DNA from: Magicicada septendecula
Taxonomy: Eukaryota > Arthropoda > Insecta > Hemiptera > Cicadidae
Reading direction: 5' to 3'
Assembly (NCBI GenBank): GCA_034769895.1
Contig: CM068373.1
Coordinates: forward strand, 283,683,379-283,747,378
DNA length: 64,000 bases
A program made the translations under genes and the position numbers. Below, in pieces: positions 45,311 to 56,929 of this stretch (the first letter of the stretch is position 1; every line of letters starts with the position of its first letter). A model generated the notes under the pieces. It was given only the letters and a program-made list of their open reading frames with translations, did no database searches and had not been told where the DNA came from.

Positions 45311-45509
45311 TTCTACAATTTACAAGTAGATATTGGTCATTATCTGTAATGGTCCATACATCACGAGCCTTGGCCTTATTAAAGTTTCGTATCAGTTCCA
45401 CTTTATTTTCCGACCTATCAGTTTAAATGTCATTAAATTTGTGTACCACTAGTAGCAGCAATTGGCCTCTTGTATACGTGATTTGTTTTTACCAATCATC
45501 ATATTAAAG

Positions 45510-45815
45510 TTCCTTGGCGGACTGGTCTATGTCTAGACCCCACGAAAATTACTTTCAAACTGGGAATCCCGTGCTTGCTCCAAACAGTGGTCGTGTAGCA
45601 TTGCTTTCGTTCAGACTGGATAACAGCCACGGAACGCCATCACTTTGGTTTTTCTTCAAAGTCTTCACAACACAGCATAGGCAAGGTGCTGTCTGTTCCT
45701 CCTTCAAAGATCCTCCAGCCATCTCTTCCTGCGTCTACCCACACACCTGTGTCCTATTGGTTTATATTTCCAGACTTGTTTGGCCAGCCTGAAGTCTGAC
45801 ATTCTTTTTAAGTGT
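45510..45815 (-). pseudogene. LINE C-terminal fragment, family shared with 63868-64000
   Basis: The minus strand reads RMSDFRLAKQVWKYKPIGHR, CVGRRRKRWLEDL, stop, RRNRQHLAYAVL. It has the usual RM..RL.KQ..YKP.GRR..GRPRKRW pattern. 45677-45815 matches the last bases of the window (63868-64000) nearly base for base. Confidence 0.7.
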
Positions 45816-46457
45816 TCTACCCGCCATTGTATATACAGTAATCTTTTAATATTTCATTCAAGTTATTAACTTTTCGCATTAAAGTATTTTTTCTCTTATG
45901 ACTTTATTCTCTTTATACGATTAAGTTTCGAACATCTTTTAACTCCTCTTAAGAACACCATTTCCGAGACGTGAATATTACTTTCTTGTCTCTTTCTTTG
46001 GTTTTATGCAGGGAAATTTTCATATTATACTCTTGGCTTATTCACTGCAGTAGAAGTACAGCTCGTTGTATTTTCGTATCGTTCATTGTTGTTTCACTTT
46101 CGTTATATTTCATTCTTTTCAACAGTACATTAAAAAAGTTGCTTATCAGCAGATAGCTGTTATTCTTTATTTTCATTGTCTACACTTTTAGGGACTAGGT
46201 ACCTTACCTGTTCCGAGTTCAAAGGGTAAATACCCATCTCTTCCCACGTCCGTCAATATCTCTCTATCGCAATACGACGGACGGCGCCGTCGTCTTCACT
46301 TCACGGTATCCACTAACAGTCCGTTACGTCCTTACTCCAATCTCATCTGCAAAGACTTTCCCTCTGATCGGTTTGTAGTGTGACTACCCTCCAAACGTCC
46401 GTTCTGTTACATCCATTGTCATTTTCTTCTTTCCAGTTCTGATACTCATAGGAAATA
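45816..46457. other. No gene recognised
   Basis: AT-rich, with a GC-richer stretch at 46240-46400 that could be an old LINE piece; not assignable. Confidence 0.35.
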
Positions 46458-46957
46458 TACTACGTTGAGATGAAAGGCAATTATTTAAGGCACTAGATAA
46501 TTCTATAGCCTTCCACACGTTTCATGACTATCCTACCGCGTTAGGATCGTCAAGGTCGTGCACTGACCTACCTACTAGCCAATTCCAGAGCGCTTGGTAA
46601 TTTCGCTCAACTAGTCGGCTAGAAAGCTGTAGGTTTCTCTTTTGAATCTCTGCACGGGTTACATATATAAGCGTCAACGGCCGGCTTAGCATTTCAGTTT
46701 AGACCTGGAGATATCAGAGCGAAGTCCGCAGTTATTGCGGAGAAATGATTACTATGTTTGTTAGTCCAAAACTGTAATATAGTGACCTTTTTTGTTGCGT
46801 GTTGGACACATTTAACTTGAATTATCGTATAGAAATGTCTTTGTTGATTTCTAACCGTCGTTTGTGTCTAATTAAATTTTGTAATTACAGTAGTGACTTC
46901 AGTACATTGGTGTCAGTTATTCTGTTTCCGCTGTACAACACGACGATCCATGGGACA
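46458..46957 (+). repeat. LTR family A, diverged full-length copy
   Basis: Ends TACTACGTTGAGA and CATGGGACA, diverged from TGTTACG/CGTAACA. The interior keeps TTTAACTTGAATTATCGTAT, GTAATTACAGTAGTGAC, CATTGGTGTCAGTTATTCTG and TACAACACGACGATCC. A good promoter pair is present (TATATAA 46664, TCAGT 46694), followed by TTTAGACCTGGAGATATC, shared with the 9764 copy. Confidence 0.75.
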
Positions 46958-48635
46958 ATATATTCTAATCGGCAACTATATCGTTATTTGGCTTCCGATC
47001 TTTCAGCCGATAATCTTTACTCACCATAAAAACTTAATTTCACCTGCCTGTTTAAGGCTGGTATTATATACCATCAGACAGAAGAAGTCTTGAAAGGTCG
47101 ATTATACAGATAAAACCCGTACCAGGCAACTTTTGCCTAACACCTAAAGTGCAAAAGATAAAGAAGATCCTTCACACAACGGCACACATTGTTTCCACCA
47201 CGACACATTTCCACTGTTGTCTATTTTCCTTTACTCTCTCCAAAGGAAAAATGTCTGAAGATGTTTCCTAATACCTTTGTTTCTTACATACTCTTTGAAG
47301 ATACGTCCGTTCACAGCATTTAAGGTTTCATTTAGAAGCCTGTATTTATGCAACGTTTTTCCAGAAGAGCCCATGATTTACTCACGTATATTTAAATTGG
47401 AACGCTATTTATAACTTTATACTTTATAAACTTTCTTCTGTGTCTCTCTTGTCTTCTTTTGTAATATTCTTATATGTTACACATAAATAACTAATGTACC
47501 TATGTATTTATCTTAATCTCACTGTTTTTTCATCATATTTATATTATGTATTATTACAATCTAAATAAAGTTTATTGCTTACTCTAGAAAGCGGATGTGT
47601 TAATACTGTGCATTAATTTACTTTATCTCTACTGCCAATAAATGAGCAAACCTATCCCTTCTTACTAAATATATATGCAATACTTTACCTGCCAGAATGA
47701 TAGATTTAACTTTATAAATAAATCAATTGTATGCAGACGTTATAGACAATAACTTGAGTAAAGATATATAATACAGTATGAATGTCTGAAGTAAATTACG
47801 TTCAGATAAAAACATTATTCAACTGAAATAAATTATTACTTATTTATTTATAGCAATTTAGACGTCTGAAAAGTTTAATTGAATGTTTTATTTATTATCT
47901 GTATTTCATTAAATTGATGAGAATGTAAAAAATGTTTAATTTTGAAGTAGAAGAAGTGATGAATGTTGTATATAAATAAGAGACTTAAACGTCTTGCAGA
48001 ACAACGGCCTCCGCAACGACTTTCCGCTCTTCCCTGTCTTGTGTCCACCGTCAGTCAAACCGCTTTTTCTCCACATAGCTATTCAAAATTATCCCACTTT
48101 AGTATAAAAATTCCCACGGCAAAAAATATGTGTGCTTTATGCAAAGTATAATGCTTTAAAGAATGTGCGTATGTTACTAGTGTTTAAATACTATTAAAAG
48201 AATAGTCTAAATATGAAAATATGTTTTAAATACCATAAAAAATTGCACTCAACTACTGACAGTGAGATCGTCACAACTTTCCAATAGTTTAATTACTCGT
48301 AAAAAAATTTTCAGTCAGTGACATCTGTTTTTAGTTTATATAGATGCATCTGCTGTTTAGACCACATTGCAATTGCACCATCGCTTAGTAATGTTTCACC
48401 ATCATCTGTATAAATATGTGTATTCTTGAGGACACTCCATTCGCTGTCAAGGTCTGGAATATCTATTCAAATCCTTTTCTTCAAGATTGCTGCTACTAAA
48501 CCAATAACTAAATGGTTTTAACATTTTTCTGCTACAAAATTCCAATTGTTTGGAGCTTTAAACATAATTACTGATAAAAGTAAATCCTTACCAATTCTCC
48601 ACATAGGATTTTCAGCCTTAAAAGTTTGCCACTGT
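46958..48635. other. No gene recognised
   Basis: AT-rich DNA without a supported feature. Confidence 0.4.
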
Positions 48636-48639
48636 GGGA

Positions 48640-48885
48640 AAAAATCCCCACACCTGGCATCCTTGGTCCACCTTGTGTCTCCACCTGCTGACTCCTAGTT
48701 GTTTGACGTCGCTCTCCAACTTATCCAATCATCTTATTCGTAGCCTTCCTTTCAGTCGTCTCCCGCCACAAGACTGCTCAGCAAAACAACCTTTTCTGGA
48801 CCCTTTCATCCTCCATCCTTTCAACTTGCCCAAGCCTCTTAATCCTTTTCCATTTAATCCTTCCCACCAAGTCTATGTAGTCAGG
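48640..48885 (-). pseudogene. LINE reverse transcriptase C-terminus fragment
   Basis: The minus strand, across frames, reads DLVGRIKWKRIKRLGQVERM, EDERVQKRLF, AEQSCGGRRLKGRLRIR, LDKLESDVKQLGVSRWRHKV and DQGCQVWG. This is the RTE-type ending ('RLRWLGHVERM.DERLPKK...GRPR.RW.D.LE.DVK.LGV..WR'). Frameshifts and a stop are present. Confidence 0.7.
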
Positions 48886-49284
48886 TTAGCGCTTTCCTTT
48901 TTTATCAGAACCCACGCCTCACTAAGTGGTTAGGTAAATTTCTTAATTCTTGTTTGGTCTATTTATCCATCCAGTTATCACAGAATGTGTATAGCTGGGG
49001 AAGAAAACAAATTAAAGTTATCACAGACTTGTAAGAGGAAAAGGTACTGTCTGTACCAGCATACAATTTCGATCTTTGAGGATGCGATTGTATCGATATA
49101 CTACCATGTAAAGAAGAAGAAGCGTACTAATTATAAATTGTTCTACTTCTTAATGTAAAGCAAAAAGACCTGTTGTAAATAAATAAAATTAACATAATTT
49201 TACTGATTGGTTTATATTGTAAAATTAAAATTACTTAATCAGTAAAATCCCTAAAAGTTCACTGAAAGCAAATTTTGTGCGAAA

Positions 49285-49487
49285 CACACAAAAATGGAGA
49301 CACATATAGCGTCCCGTCTTCCTTCGAGTCGGTTGCTTTTCCAGTGATCTGCACAAAACCCGAGTATTAGTGAAAACCCAAGTAATAGTGAAAAACGAGT
49401 TCTGTCACCAAATGGGAGATAGTATGTATGATTGGCAAGGGGTGGCTGGCGCTTAGGCCTTACTTCGAGTTGATTTTTTTACGTGGA
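49285..49487 (-). repeat. Inverted copy of the 42124-42305 repeat
   Basis: In reverse complement it reads ATCAACTCGAAGTAAGGC, GGTGACAGAACTCG, TTTGTGCAGATCACTGG, AAAAGCAACCGACTCGAAGG. The order and spacing follow the plus-strand copy 7 kb upstream. Confidence 0.7.
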
Positions 49488-49989
49488 TTTCACAAAAAGC
49501 AAATAATATTTTAAAGGCATATTGGTTTCCATGTGTAGTTTTAGTTTGCATGTTAAACTAACAACGCCACCTTTGCCGTTATAGTCACACATCGGAATTA
49601 CATTATTGGTACAAACATTTTTCGTAAACAATATGACTATGAAACACGGTTTCAATCGTCAACAAATTATTTTGTAGCATACAGAAATGAATTTTAATGA
49701 TTTCTATTATCTAACTAAAATTAAATGCGATATTCACTATATATCGATTCTAATATATTCGCATAATTCATACATCGGAAATGAATGCGGATACGGTTAT
49801 TGGGACAGTAATGAGAAAAAATAGTATCACAATTTTATTTCTAATACTGCATTCTAGTATTGAAACATGATGAAACAAGGGATCCAATAAAAAAAAGAAA
49901 AGGGGTGTAATTTGCTAAAAAATGATTTACCGGCACCTTAAAAATGTGTATAAATATAAGTGCCTCAACAGGACAGAACAAGGGGCTAC

Positions 49990-50240
49990 ACTGACAATTG
50001 AAGGATGTCTCTAAACGCGACCAAGAGTGTAGCCATCCTATTGTCCAAGCAGTGGAAGAACCATCATAGGCAACTTCGTATAGACAGAACGTACTTGCGT
50101 TGGTCCAACGAAGTGAAGTACCACGGTGTACACCTCGACCGTCGGCTCATCTGTCGTACCCACGGTCAGACAGTTCTTAACAGAGCATCCACTCGTCTGA
50201 GCTTACTGTTTACACTCGTGGTCAGCTTACGATTATAAGT
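49990..50240 (+). pseudogene. Jockey-like LINE reverse transcriptase fragment
   Basis: MSLNATKSVAILLSKQWKNH, then RQLRIDRTYLRWSNEVKYHG, VHLDRRLICRTHGQTVLNRA and STRLSLL. This matches the start of the minus-strand relic at 18598-19225 residue for residue over much of its length. The frame then drifts and stops. Truncated at both ends. Confidence 0.75.
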
Positions 50241-50968
50241 ATGCTTTTTATATGTAAATTTTTAGAGCAAAACATAAAAAATTATTTAAAAATCAGAAAA
50301 TTGAGATGTCTTTATAATAGTAGTAGCCTTTTTAGTCTATAAGCTGCTTACCTGAATGCTAAAATTTCAGACACATCTTTCTCAGGTTCTGAGATAATGG
50401 GTCTCAAAGTGTATTAATTTAACATGGTAAGCATAGCCAGTCGGTTACAAGCATAAATTAAATTTTATGCTGATGAAGTACTGACGAAGAAGAGACAGAA
50501 GAAAAGGTAAACACGGATGCAACAACAAACAAGGCGGTGCATTACCCGTATTACAAGACATACATACAAGACAATGATTTTCTAAACAATTACTTAGACC
50601 ACTCAGTACGTGGTACAGATAGTGAGACTGGCTGGTTTCAGTGAAATTTTCCTCTGCTTTACCCTCAGCTGTCCAAACAAGATCATTAATCATAAAACGG
50701 TCGTGAAAACAGTAAAGTGAAACTATTTTGGTTTATTAAAAAGTTTGTTTGATATTATGAGCGCAGTTTAAATCATTGAGCTTGCCTTACAATGAAAGAA
50801 TTTTAACAAAGTTACGCACTCTTTTATACATCATAAATCACAAATACGCCAGACATTTTAAAATATTTTAATAATGAAACTTATTTTAATAAAGTATTGC
50901 TTGCATTGAGTAACAATACTTATGATTAAATTATAAATTTTTAATACTAGTAGTAATTTTAATTTTAG
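50241..50968. other. No gene recognised
   Basis: AT-rich DNA; a minus-strand 82-residue frame at 50445-50693 has no recognisable motif. Confidence 0.4.
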
Positions 50969-50969
50969 T

Positions 50970-51015
50970 CTAGTAGTAGTAGTATTAATAGTAGTAGTAG
51001 TATTAGTAGTAGTAT

Positions 51016-51081
<66 letters not shown>

Positions 51082-51172
51082 TGGTAGTAGTAGTATTAGT
51101 AGTAGTAGTAGTAGTAGCTGTAGCAGTAGTAGTAGTAGCAGTAGTAGTAGTAGTAGCAGTAGTAGTAGTAGC

Positions 51173-51216
<44 letters not shown>

Positions 51217-51242
51217 GAGCTGTACTAGTAATAGTAGTAGTA
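50970..51242. repeat. (TAG)n microsatellite, interrupted
   Basis: About 270 bases of TAG units with scattered TAT, GGT, GCT and GCA variants. The poly-Val frame is an artefact. Confidence 0.95.
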
Positions 51243-51470
51243 CAGTTTGAGGTAAAATTTAATTAGATATCTCCTCTTATCTTATTTTATTTTCTTATCA
51301 GGTAGTACTCGATATGAATGCGGAAGACCGAAATGATACGCGGGTCCCGAAAGTTTGGGAACCACAGCGAGACCGCGAATAACAGGTATTTCAATATTTC
51401 AGTCACTGTTACATCCGTTCCACAAAAATATCGTTCAAAAATACCTGTTAAAGATATATCGGCCCACCTC

Positions 51471-51548
<78 letters not shown>

Positions 51549-51564
51549 CAGTAGTAGTAGTAGT
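51471..51564. repeat. (TAG)n microsatellite
   Basis: About 31 nearly pure units, 230 bases after the previous array, so possibly a split or re-seeded array. Poly-Ser and poly-Thr frames are artefacts. Confidence 0.95.
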
Positions 51565-52228
51565 CACTATATGCAGATATGTTACCAGTGCAATCATCAT
51601 ATCTTCCACACGGAGACGATTTATGGGACAACAACAAACGCTTTTGAACAATAAATCTTCATTATCTACGCTGCTGTATAAACTCATGCGCGCTAAGCAC
51701 TCGTTTTGTTATTTGACGAGTTAAAGCGTTGTCTGTATTCCATAGTCACAACGAAATACTGAAATGCTGTCATTATTTGTACTTTGTGTTCCTAACAACT
51801 TTTCAGAAATTATAAATGGTCTTCTGCAAAATTTCTCGATGCTCATTTGATTATACTGAAGTAAAATTGTTTAAAAAATTCTTTTGATTCAAGTGTTGTT
51901 GTACAGTTCTGATTCAGGTCAAAAAAGAAAAAATATCTTAGTCGAATACATGTATCGGATATGACATTATTATGCAAATTCTGAACACGAGGTGGAAGAA
52001 TTCTACAGTGGAGAGTTGAAATTTGACAACTATAAGGAGGTGTGCATAGCTGAAGAGGAAAAGTAAACAAACCCACGTGAATTATCAACTTGACAAGCGT
52101 TCTGATTGGCTGCTGTGCGCTTTCCACAATTTCTTCCGCGAATATTATTCCTTTCAAGTTACTATTGCAATTGCAAAAGGATCAAAATAATCCTTCGCAC
52201 ATTAAAGAAAATAATAGTGTTTTTTAGC
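51565..52228. other. No gene recognised
   Basis: AT-rich DNA; no supported feature. Confidence 0.4.
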
Positions 52229-52771
52229 GTTCAATTATATTCATTATATTATAGTCTCCAAGTCACGTGTATAAGTATTTAATTGTAATATTTGTAAACA
52301 CTTGGTTACTCACCGTCTTGCGTCTTCTTTAAAACTTTCAGTAACTACGCGTTTCAAGGATAAATCCTCATCATCAGGTTATATAAAACGCCAATCCTTC
52401 TGGAGCAGTAGATCGCGTGTAGTGGTGCGCACCAGGTCGCGACGCGGCGTGAAGTGGTACAATAATGTGTTTTTAGATGACATACATACTGTGATGTTTG
52501 GTAAACATTTTTTATTTTTTGACGACTTCTCCAGAAGGATTGGTGTTTTTATATAACCTGATGATGAGGATTTATCCTTGAAACGCGTAGTTACTGAAAG
52601 TTTTAAAGAAGACACAAGACGGTGAGTAACCAAGTGTTTACAAATATTACAATTAAATACTTATACACGTGACTCAAGTATCCTTGAAATGCGTAGTTAT
52701 TTAAAGTTTTAAAGAAGTCGTAAGACGGTGAGTAACCAAGTGTTTACAAATATTACAAGTTCAATTATATT
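52229..52771. mobile_element. Palindromic element with 13-bp target duplication and hammerhead-like motif
   Basis: Direct repeats GTTCAATTATATT (52229-52241 and 52759-52771) flank the unit. Arms 52261-52408 and 52527-52674 are near-exact inverse copies (148 bp, about three differences) around a 118-base centre. After the right arm a third, partial copy in direct orientation follows (52679-52758: TCCTTGAAATGCGTAGTTAT, GACGGTGAGTAACC). The arrangement (inverted copy, direct copy, partial tandem copy, variable-length target duplication) is what Penelope-like elements often leave. Confidence 0.75.
52554..52589 (+). ncRNA. Hammerhead-ribozyme-like motif
   Basis: TAAC, CTGATGA, TG, AGGA-TTTA-TCCT, T, GAA, ACGCGT, A, GTTA. 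Stem I pairs TAAC with GTTA. The core boxes CUGAUGA and GAA are exact, and stem III is the palindrome ACGCGT, which in known minimal hammerheads pairs between two molecules or tandem units. A follows as the base before the cleavage site. The flaw is stem II, which is offset by two bases on one side and one on the other. An inverse copy lies at 52350-52381. Confidence 0.4.
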
Positions 52772-53976
52772 TTATATAAAAGTTATTTAAATATGAATTC
52801 TTTCAAGTTTTAGAACGTGCAAGCACAGTGCTTACTGTTTCTATGTTAGTGACCCGTAATTCTCAGTAGTTCTAATAGTGAAGTGTAATGGTATGAGATG
52901 ACTGTGAATAATCGTATTATTAATGTGAATAATCAAAATAAATTAAACTTAGATATCTAATAATACTTCATTCTAACTACTTTTACCCTGTTGAAAAACA
53001 AGTATAAGAAATGTTTTGTAGATCTGTTTATGTGTCTGTTTTAAGAAGCTCATAATCAGGGTCTGCGCTACCATATGTCCGAAATGTGCACCGTACACGC
53101 CGTAGACTGCCAAATTCATCAGCAGATGTTGCAAAATAAATTAAAATAATTAATACCGACAAGGTCTAGGTATATGACATTGACGTTTATTGAGTTGATC
53201 TTGGTATTTGTTTTGTTAGCATTGCCGCAGTGCACTGGCATCAGCCTTTGTTTTGACTGCTCAGAAAGCGTATAGGTATTGTTGCGCAACATTTATATCT
53301 GAGTTATAGCTGCGGTCTCTTTGAAGTTTTGTAGACATGCGCGTGCATGTCGACTCTGTCAAACTATAAAGTACCTACCGGATAAGATAAGAAATTATTT
53401 ATGTTTTGCTTTGACGAACGGGCGTCTTTAGGACTGTCAACTTGTATTCAAAACAACAGCAATTTATAAGCAGTAACAAAAATTTGTTATTTATTCTTTT
53501 GATGTTTTCAAGTACGGTCTTCTTTTGGTCACGGTCTGGCGGTGTAATTCTGAGACGTGTCGTATTTGTATACGGTTTATATTTCTGAAACCAAAGAGCG
53601 GAAAACCCATCATTTAATAAACTATAATGTTATAAACACTCTGAAAAGACTACCGCGAAAATAAACTATTATATTATTGAAAATGTATTCAATACTTCTA
53701 CGAGTACATCTTCCACTTAGATCATGTAAGTATTCAGCTAAATAAGTTTTTGAAATATATATTTATTTTTTGTCAATTTTACTATTTATGTCTGCACCAA
53801 TGTTTACATAAAATAATATTAAATAGTGTGGCAAAGTAGGGATATGAAAAGTATATTCATGGGCAAGGGTAAAACTGCGCACGGGCGGCAAGCACCCTAG
53901 CGGCGGCCTGCTCATAATTATGTGTAAACTGTTATTGTAATATTGTGTAAAAGTTAAAAACCTACCCATATATATA
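52772..53976. other. No gene recognised
   Basis: AT-rich DNA; no supported feature. Confidence 0.4.
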
Positions 53977-54759
53977 TTATAACGGTAAGAACCTCTCTTA
54001 ATCTTCTAATCTTATATTTTAATGAGCGTGTAATCGTAATAAATAACACTAAAATGTTTTATTAAAATTCATGTAATTTTTTATTAACAATTTCTTATTT
54101 GGATTTCGGTTATAAACTCATTATTATTTTTACTTGCTTATTACGTGCAATTTGCACTTTTATATTACACATAACTCTCTTATCTATTTTACGATTCCAA
54201 ATTATCATAATGTTTTTGTGCTTATTACGCATAATTCTTAATACTACCTTACACACAATCTTTCTACTGCTCTCAGCTAGCTCAATTATTATTTTATTTA
54301 ATCTTTTACTTATCTAATTCTTTTTTTTCTTTATAACTACTAAATTCTCTTCATAACTGCATCTGTGTTATTTGCTGTTACTTCCTCTAACGAGGTTGAC
54401 ATTTATTATTAAAAATTATAGATTTTGAATTTACAGTTATTGCTAACTTTTGTTGTTTAACAGTCTTCTCATATTATGGTACTTAATGTACAAACACAAC
54501 ACATTTACAATTATACAGTTATTTGAATCATCTTATAATCTAATTGTCTATTCTTTTTCTCTTTTCTTTGATATTTAAAATCTTTTGATTTAGTCTCGGT
54601 TTCTTATGAATACATGGTTATTTGTCACCTTGTTATTTGTGTGGTGCATCTGAAGCGTGTCCTCTTCGTCCTGGATACGAATGACCCTTATTGTCGTGGA
54701 AATTCTGGAGTCGGGTAGTCTTGGAGTCTTGTAGTCCCTCGTCACTGGACTCTCGTATT

Positions 54760-55058
54760 CTGCTTCATTGGATGCTCGTACTCTGCTGCATTGGCTGCTC
54801 GTACTCTGGATCACTGGATTCTCGTACTCTGCTGCATTAGCTGCTTGTACTCTGCTACATTAGCTGCTCGGACTCTGCTACATTAGCTGCTCTGGCTCTG
54901 CTGCATTAGCTGCTCGTACTCTGCTGCATTAGTTGCTCGTACTCTGGATCACTGGATGCTCGTACTCTGCTGCATTGGCTGCTCGTACTCTGCTGCATTA
55001 GCTGCTCTGGCTCTGCTGCATAAGCTGCTCGTACTCTGCTGCATTAGCTACTCTGGCT
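54760..55058. repeat. 23-bp minisatellite, 13 units
   Basis: Thirteen exact-length 23-bp units of the form CTGCTGCATTAGCTGCTCGT plus ACT. Unit variants include CTGGATCACTGGATTCTCGT (third and ninth) and ...GCTCTGGCT endings. Unit length never varies. 23 is not a multiple of three, so no repeat protein is implied. A partial unit precedes at 54741. Confidence 0.95.
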
Positions 55059-55179
55059 GCCGATAAACTCTAGACGCTCTAGTAGTTGGACATAGCCTCC
55101 GGCAGTCCTGATGATTGAACCAAAAAAGTTGTAGTCCTTGGACAGCGCCTCCGGCTGCTATGATGGTCTGACGAGTAAG

Positions 55180-55214
55180 AGAGCGATGACTGCGCGTCCT
55201 CGTATTTATATCCA
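55180..55214 (-). promoter_or_regulatory. Minus-strand promoter-like TATA and initiator
   Basis: Minus-strand TATAAATA (55210-55203), then CGAGGACGCGCAGTCATCG. The spacing fits an RNA polymerase II start. It lies just upstream of the minisatellite in that direction. Confidence 0.4.
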
Positions 55215-55565
55215 AGGCGCCGAAATCATTCCTCGACAATATTCTGCCTGTTCGCAATTGTCGAGCGCGTCACTTTTAATCCCGCTTTCTAATGACACTT
55301 CATTTGCTCGTCTTCGCGAATTGCGAAGTCTTTGACACATTATACGATATTCCTTCGATCGTTAATTTTTAGGCGTTCATGATGCACAAAACCGTTTTTC
55401 TTTATCGTAATTACCCTAATTACTATTAAATTTTAACTTCTTATCATTTCACTTTTTGTTCGCTTCGTACTATTTTTATCTATGCGTTTGTGTTATTTTA
55501 ATACACCTTTTGGTGTCTTCAGTTTTTCGCTACTATGCACACAAGCCTAGTAAATTAATTAACTA

Positions 55566-55830
55566 CAATTAATTTATATCGTTATCGAAACGGTGGCGCC
55601 TTTCATGAATGAACCGGTCGTCACACATACACACATACACTTACTTGTGTACACACATGCAGAGAGCAGCTGCTTTGCTCCCTGTCTTAACACGCAAGTC
55701 AGGTGTTTCCATTACAATTTATATTGCAGTCTGAATGATCATTATTATTCAAATGCGTTATTTATATCTTCTAATTGCTTATTTAAAATACTCAATGCAA
55801 TGCACAGTACTCAACATAATTGTACTGTTG

Positions 55831-55901
<71 letters not shown>

Positions 55902-56530
55902 TTTTCAACAGAACACAGGATGATAAGATATGCTGTTTATATCAGAGTACATGATTGACGAGCATTTTCTTGTTTAAATTTGTTTTGTGTAATATTTTGT
56001 CTTTTAGTCATACGTTTTGTATTTAAAATTGATAAGCACGTAGGTTACACCAAACTCTTCACAAAAAGATGTACTATATTGTCATGTATTTTTTGTATGA
56101 ATTGGTGCGCGTGTGCGGGTGTGATAATCTGCGATCGCTATAGCGGCAGTGGTAGTTAACCGATTTACATGAAATGCTGACAAGGAATTATTTAGGTAAA
56201 ATGCTTCGATTTGTGTATACTCTAATGTTCGTAACTATTTTAGAAATATGGTTTTTTAAGTAAAGAAAATCTCAAGTGTAACTCTTATCAATGACAGGGT
56301 AATAAAAATTGTAGATAATTTCCATGCAGGACTATGCTAAAATATACAAAGTTTTTCATGAAATTTGTGTATCTGGTTGTTCCATCAATCATGTGACTTG
56401 GGCTTGGCCTATCAAAATACACCAAATTCAGTGAGATTCATACGTTGCAGAGTTAGGATGGACACAGTCTGTCTGTCGACGTTGCTAGGGGAAGTTGTGC
56501 CCGGGGTAAGAGAGTTGTTCTCTTACAAAC
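55566..56530. other. AT/T run and unassigned DNA
   Basis: (AT)n at 55833-55884 is followed by ~22 T (to 55905). The words TGTTGCAATATAT at 55826 equal the start of the LTR at 57366, so this may be another, truncated LTR start. No gene seen. Confidence 0.4.
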
Positions 56531-56533
56531 GTA

Positions 56534-56690
56534 GAAATATCTTATATAAAATAAACCATAAACCTTAAAATTCTTAACGAAGTTTTGCGGTAAGAACCAA
56601 GAAGGAATAGAGGAATATCTTATATAAAATAAACCATAAACCTTGAAATTCTTAACGAAGTTTTGCGATAAGAACCGAGAGGGTAAATAA
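56534..56690 (+). repeat. 78-bp tandem duplication
   Basis: AATATCTTATATAAAATAAA, CCATAAACCTT, AAATTCTTAACGAAGTTTTG and CGGTAAGAACC occur twice, at 56536 and 56614, with three or four changes. Confidence 0.85.
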
Positions 56691-56929
56691 TTAGATAAAA
56701 TTTAAAATATAATACAGTGCTGTTTCGTGTAAGTTAAGATATCCGCTTAGGGAACTTAAAGACACTACAAGATATCGTGGAAGGTGTACATTAAACGCAC
56801 CACATTAGTAAATACCCAGATAAATCCTGAGATTAAGAAATTATAAAATATAAATTAATAATAAACTGAATGAATGAAATTTATAATCATTGTGAGTGAA
56901 CAATTTATCAAGAAACTAATCAATGTTAG

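Larger units (their letters stand above)
53977..55565 (-). repeat. LTR-like block, minus strand
   Basis: On the minus strand a TATAAATA box (55203-55210) precedes a GCAGTCATC initiator-like site by ~25 bases. Then comes a transcribed-looking stretch with a 23-bp minisatellite and GACGAAGAGGACACGC. The block ends in ACCGTTATAA (53977-53986) beside an AT run, the same GTTATAA ending as the two gypsy LTRs. The left (5') limit is not defined, so the call is tentative. Confidence 0.35.

Noticed and set aside
51075..51687. Poly-Val, poly-Ser and poly-Thr frames
   Set aside because: They translate (TAG)n microsatellites.
52554..52589. Calling a confirmed hammerhead ribozyme
   Set aside because: Stem II is offset from the CUGAUGA box by two bases and from GAAA by one; kept only as a hypothesis.
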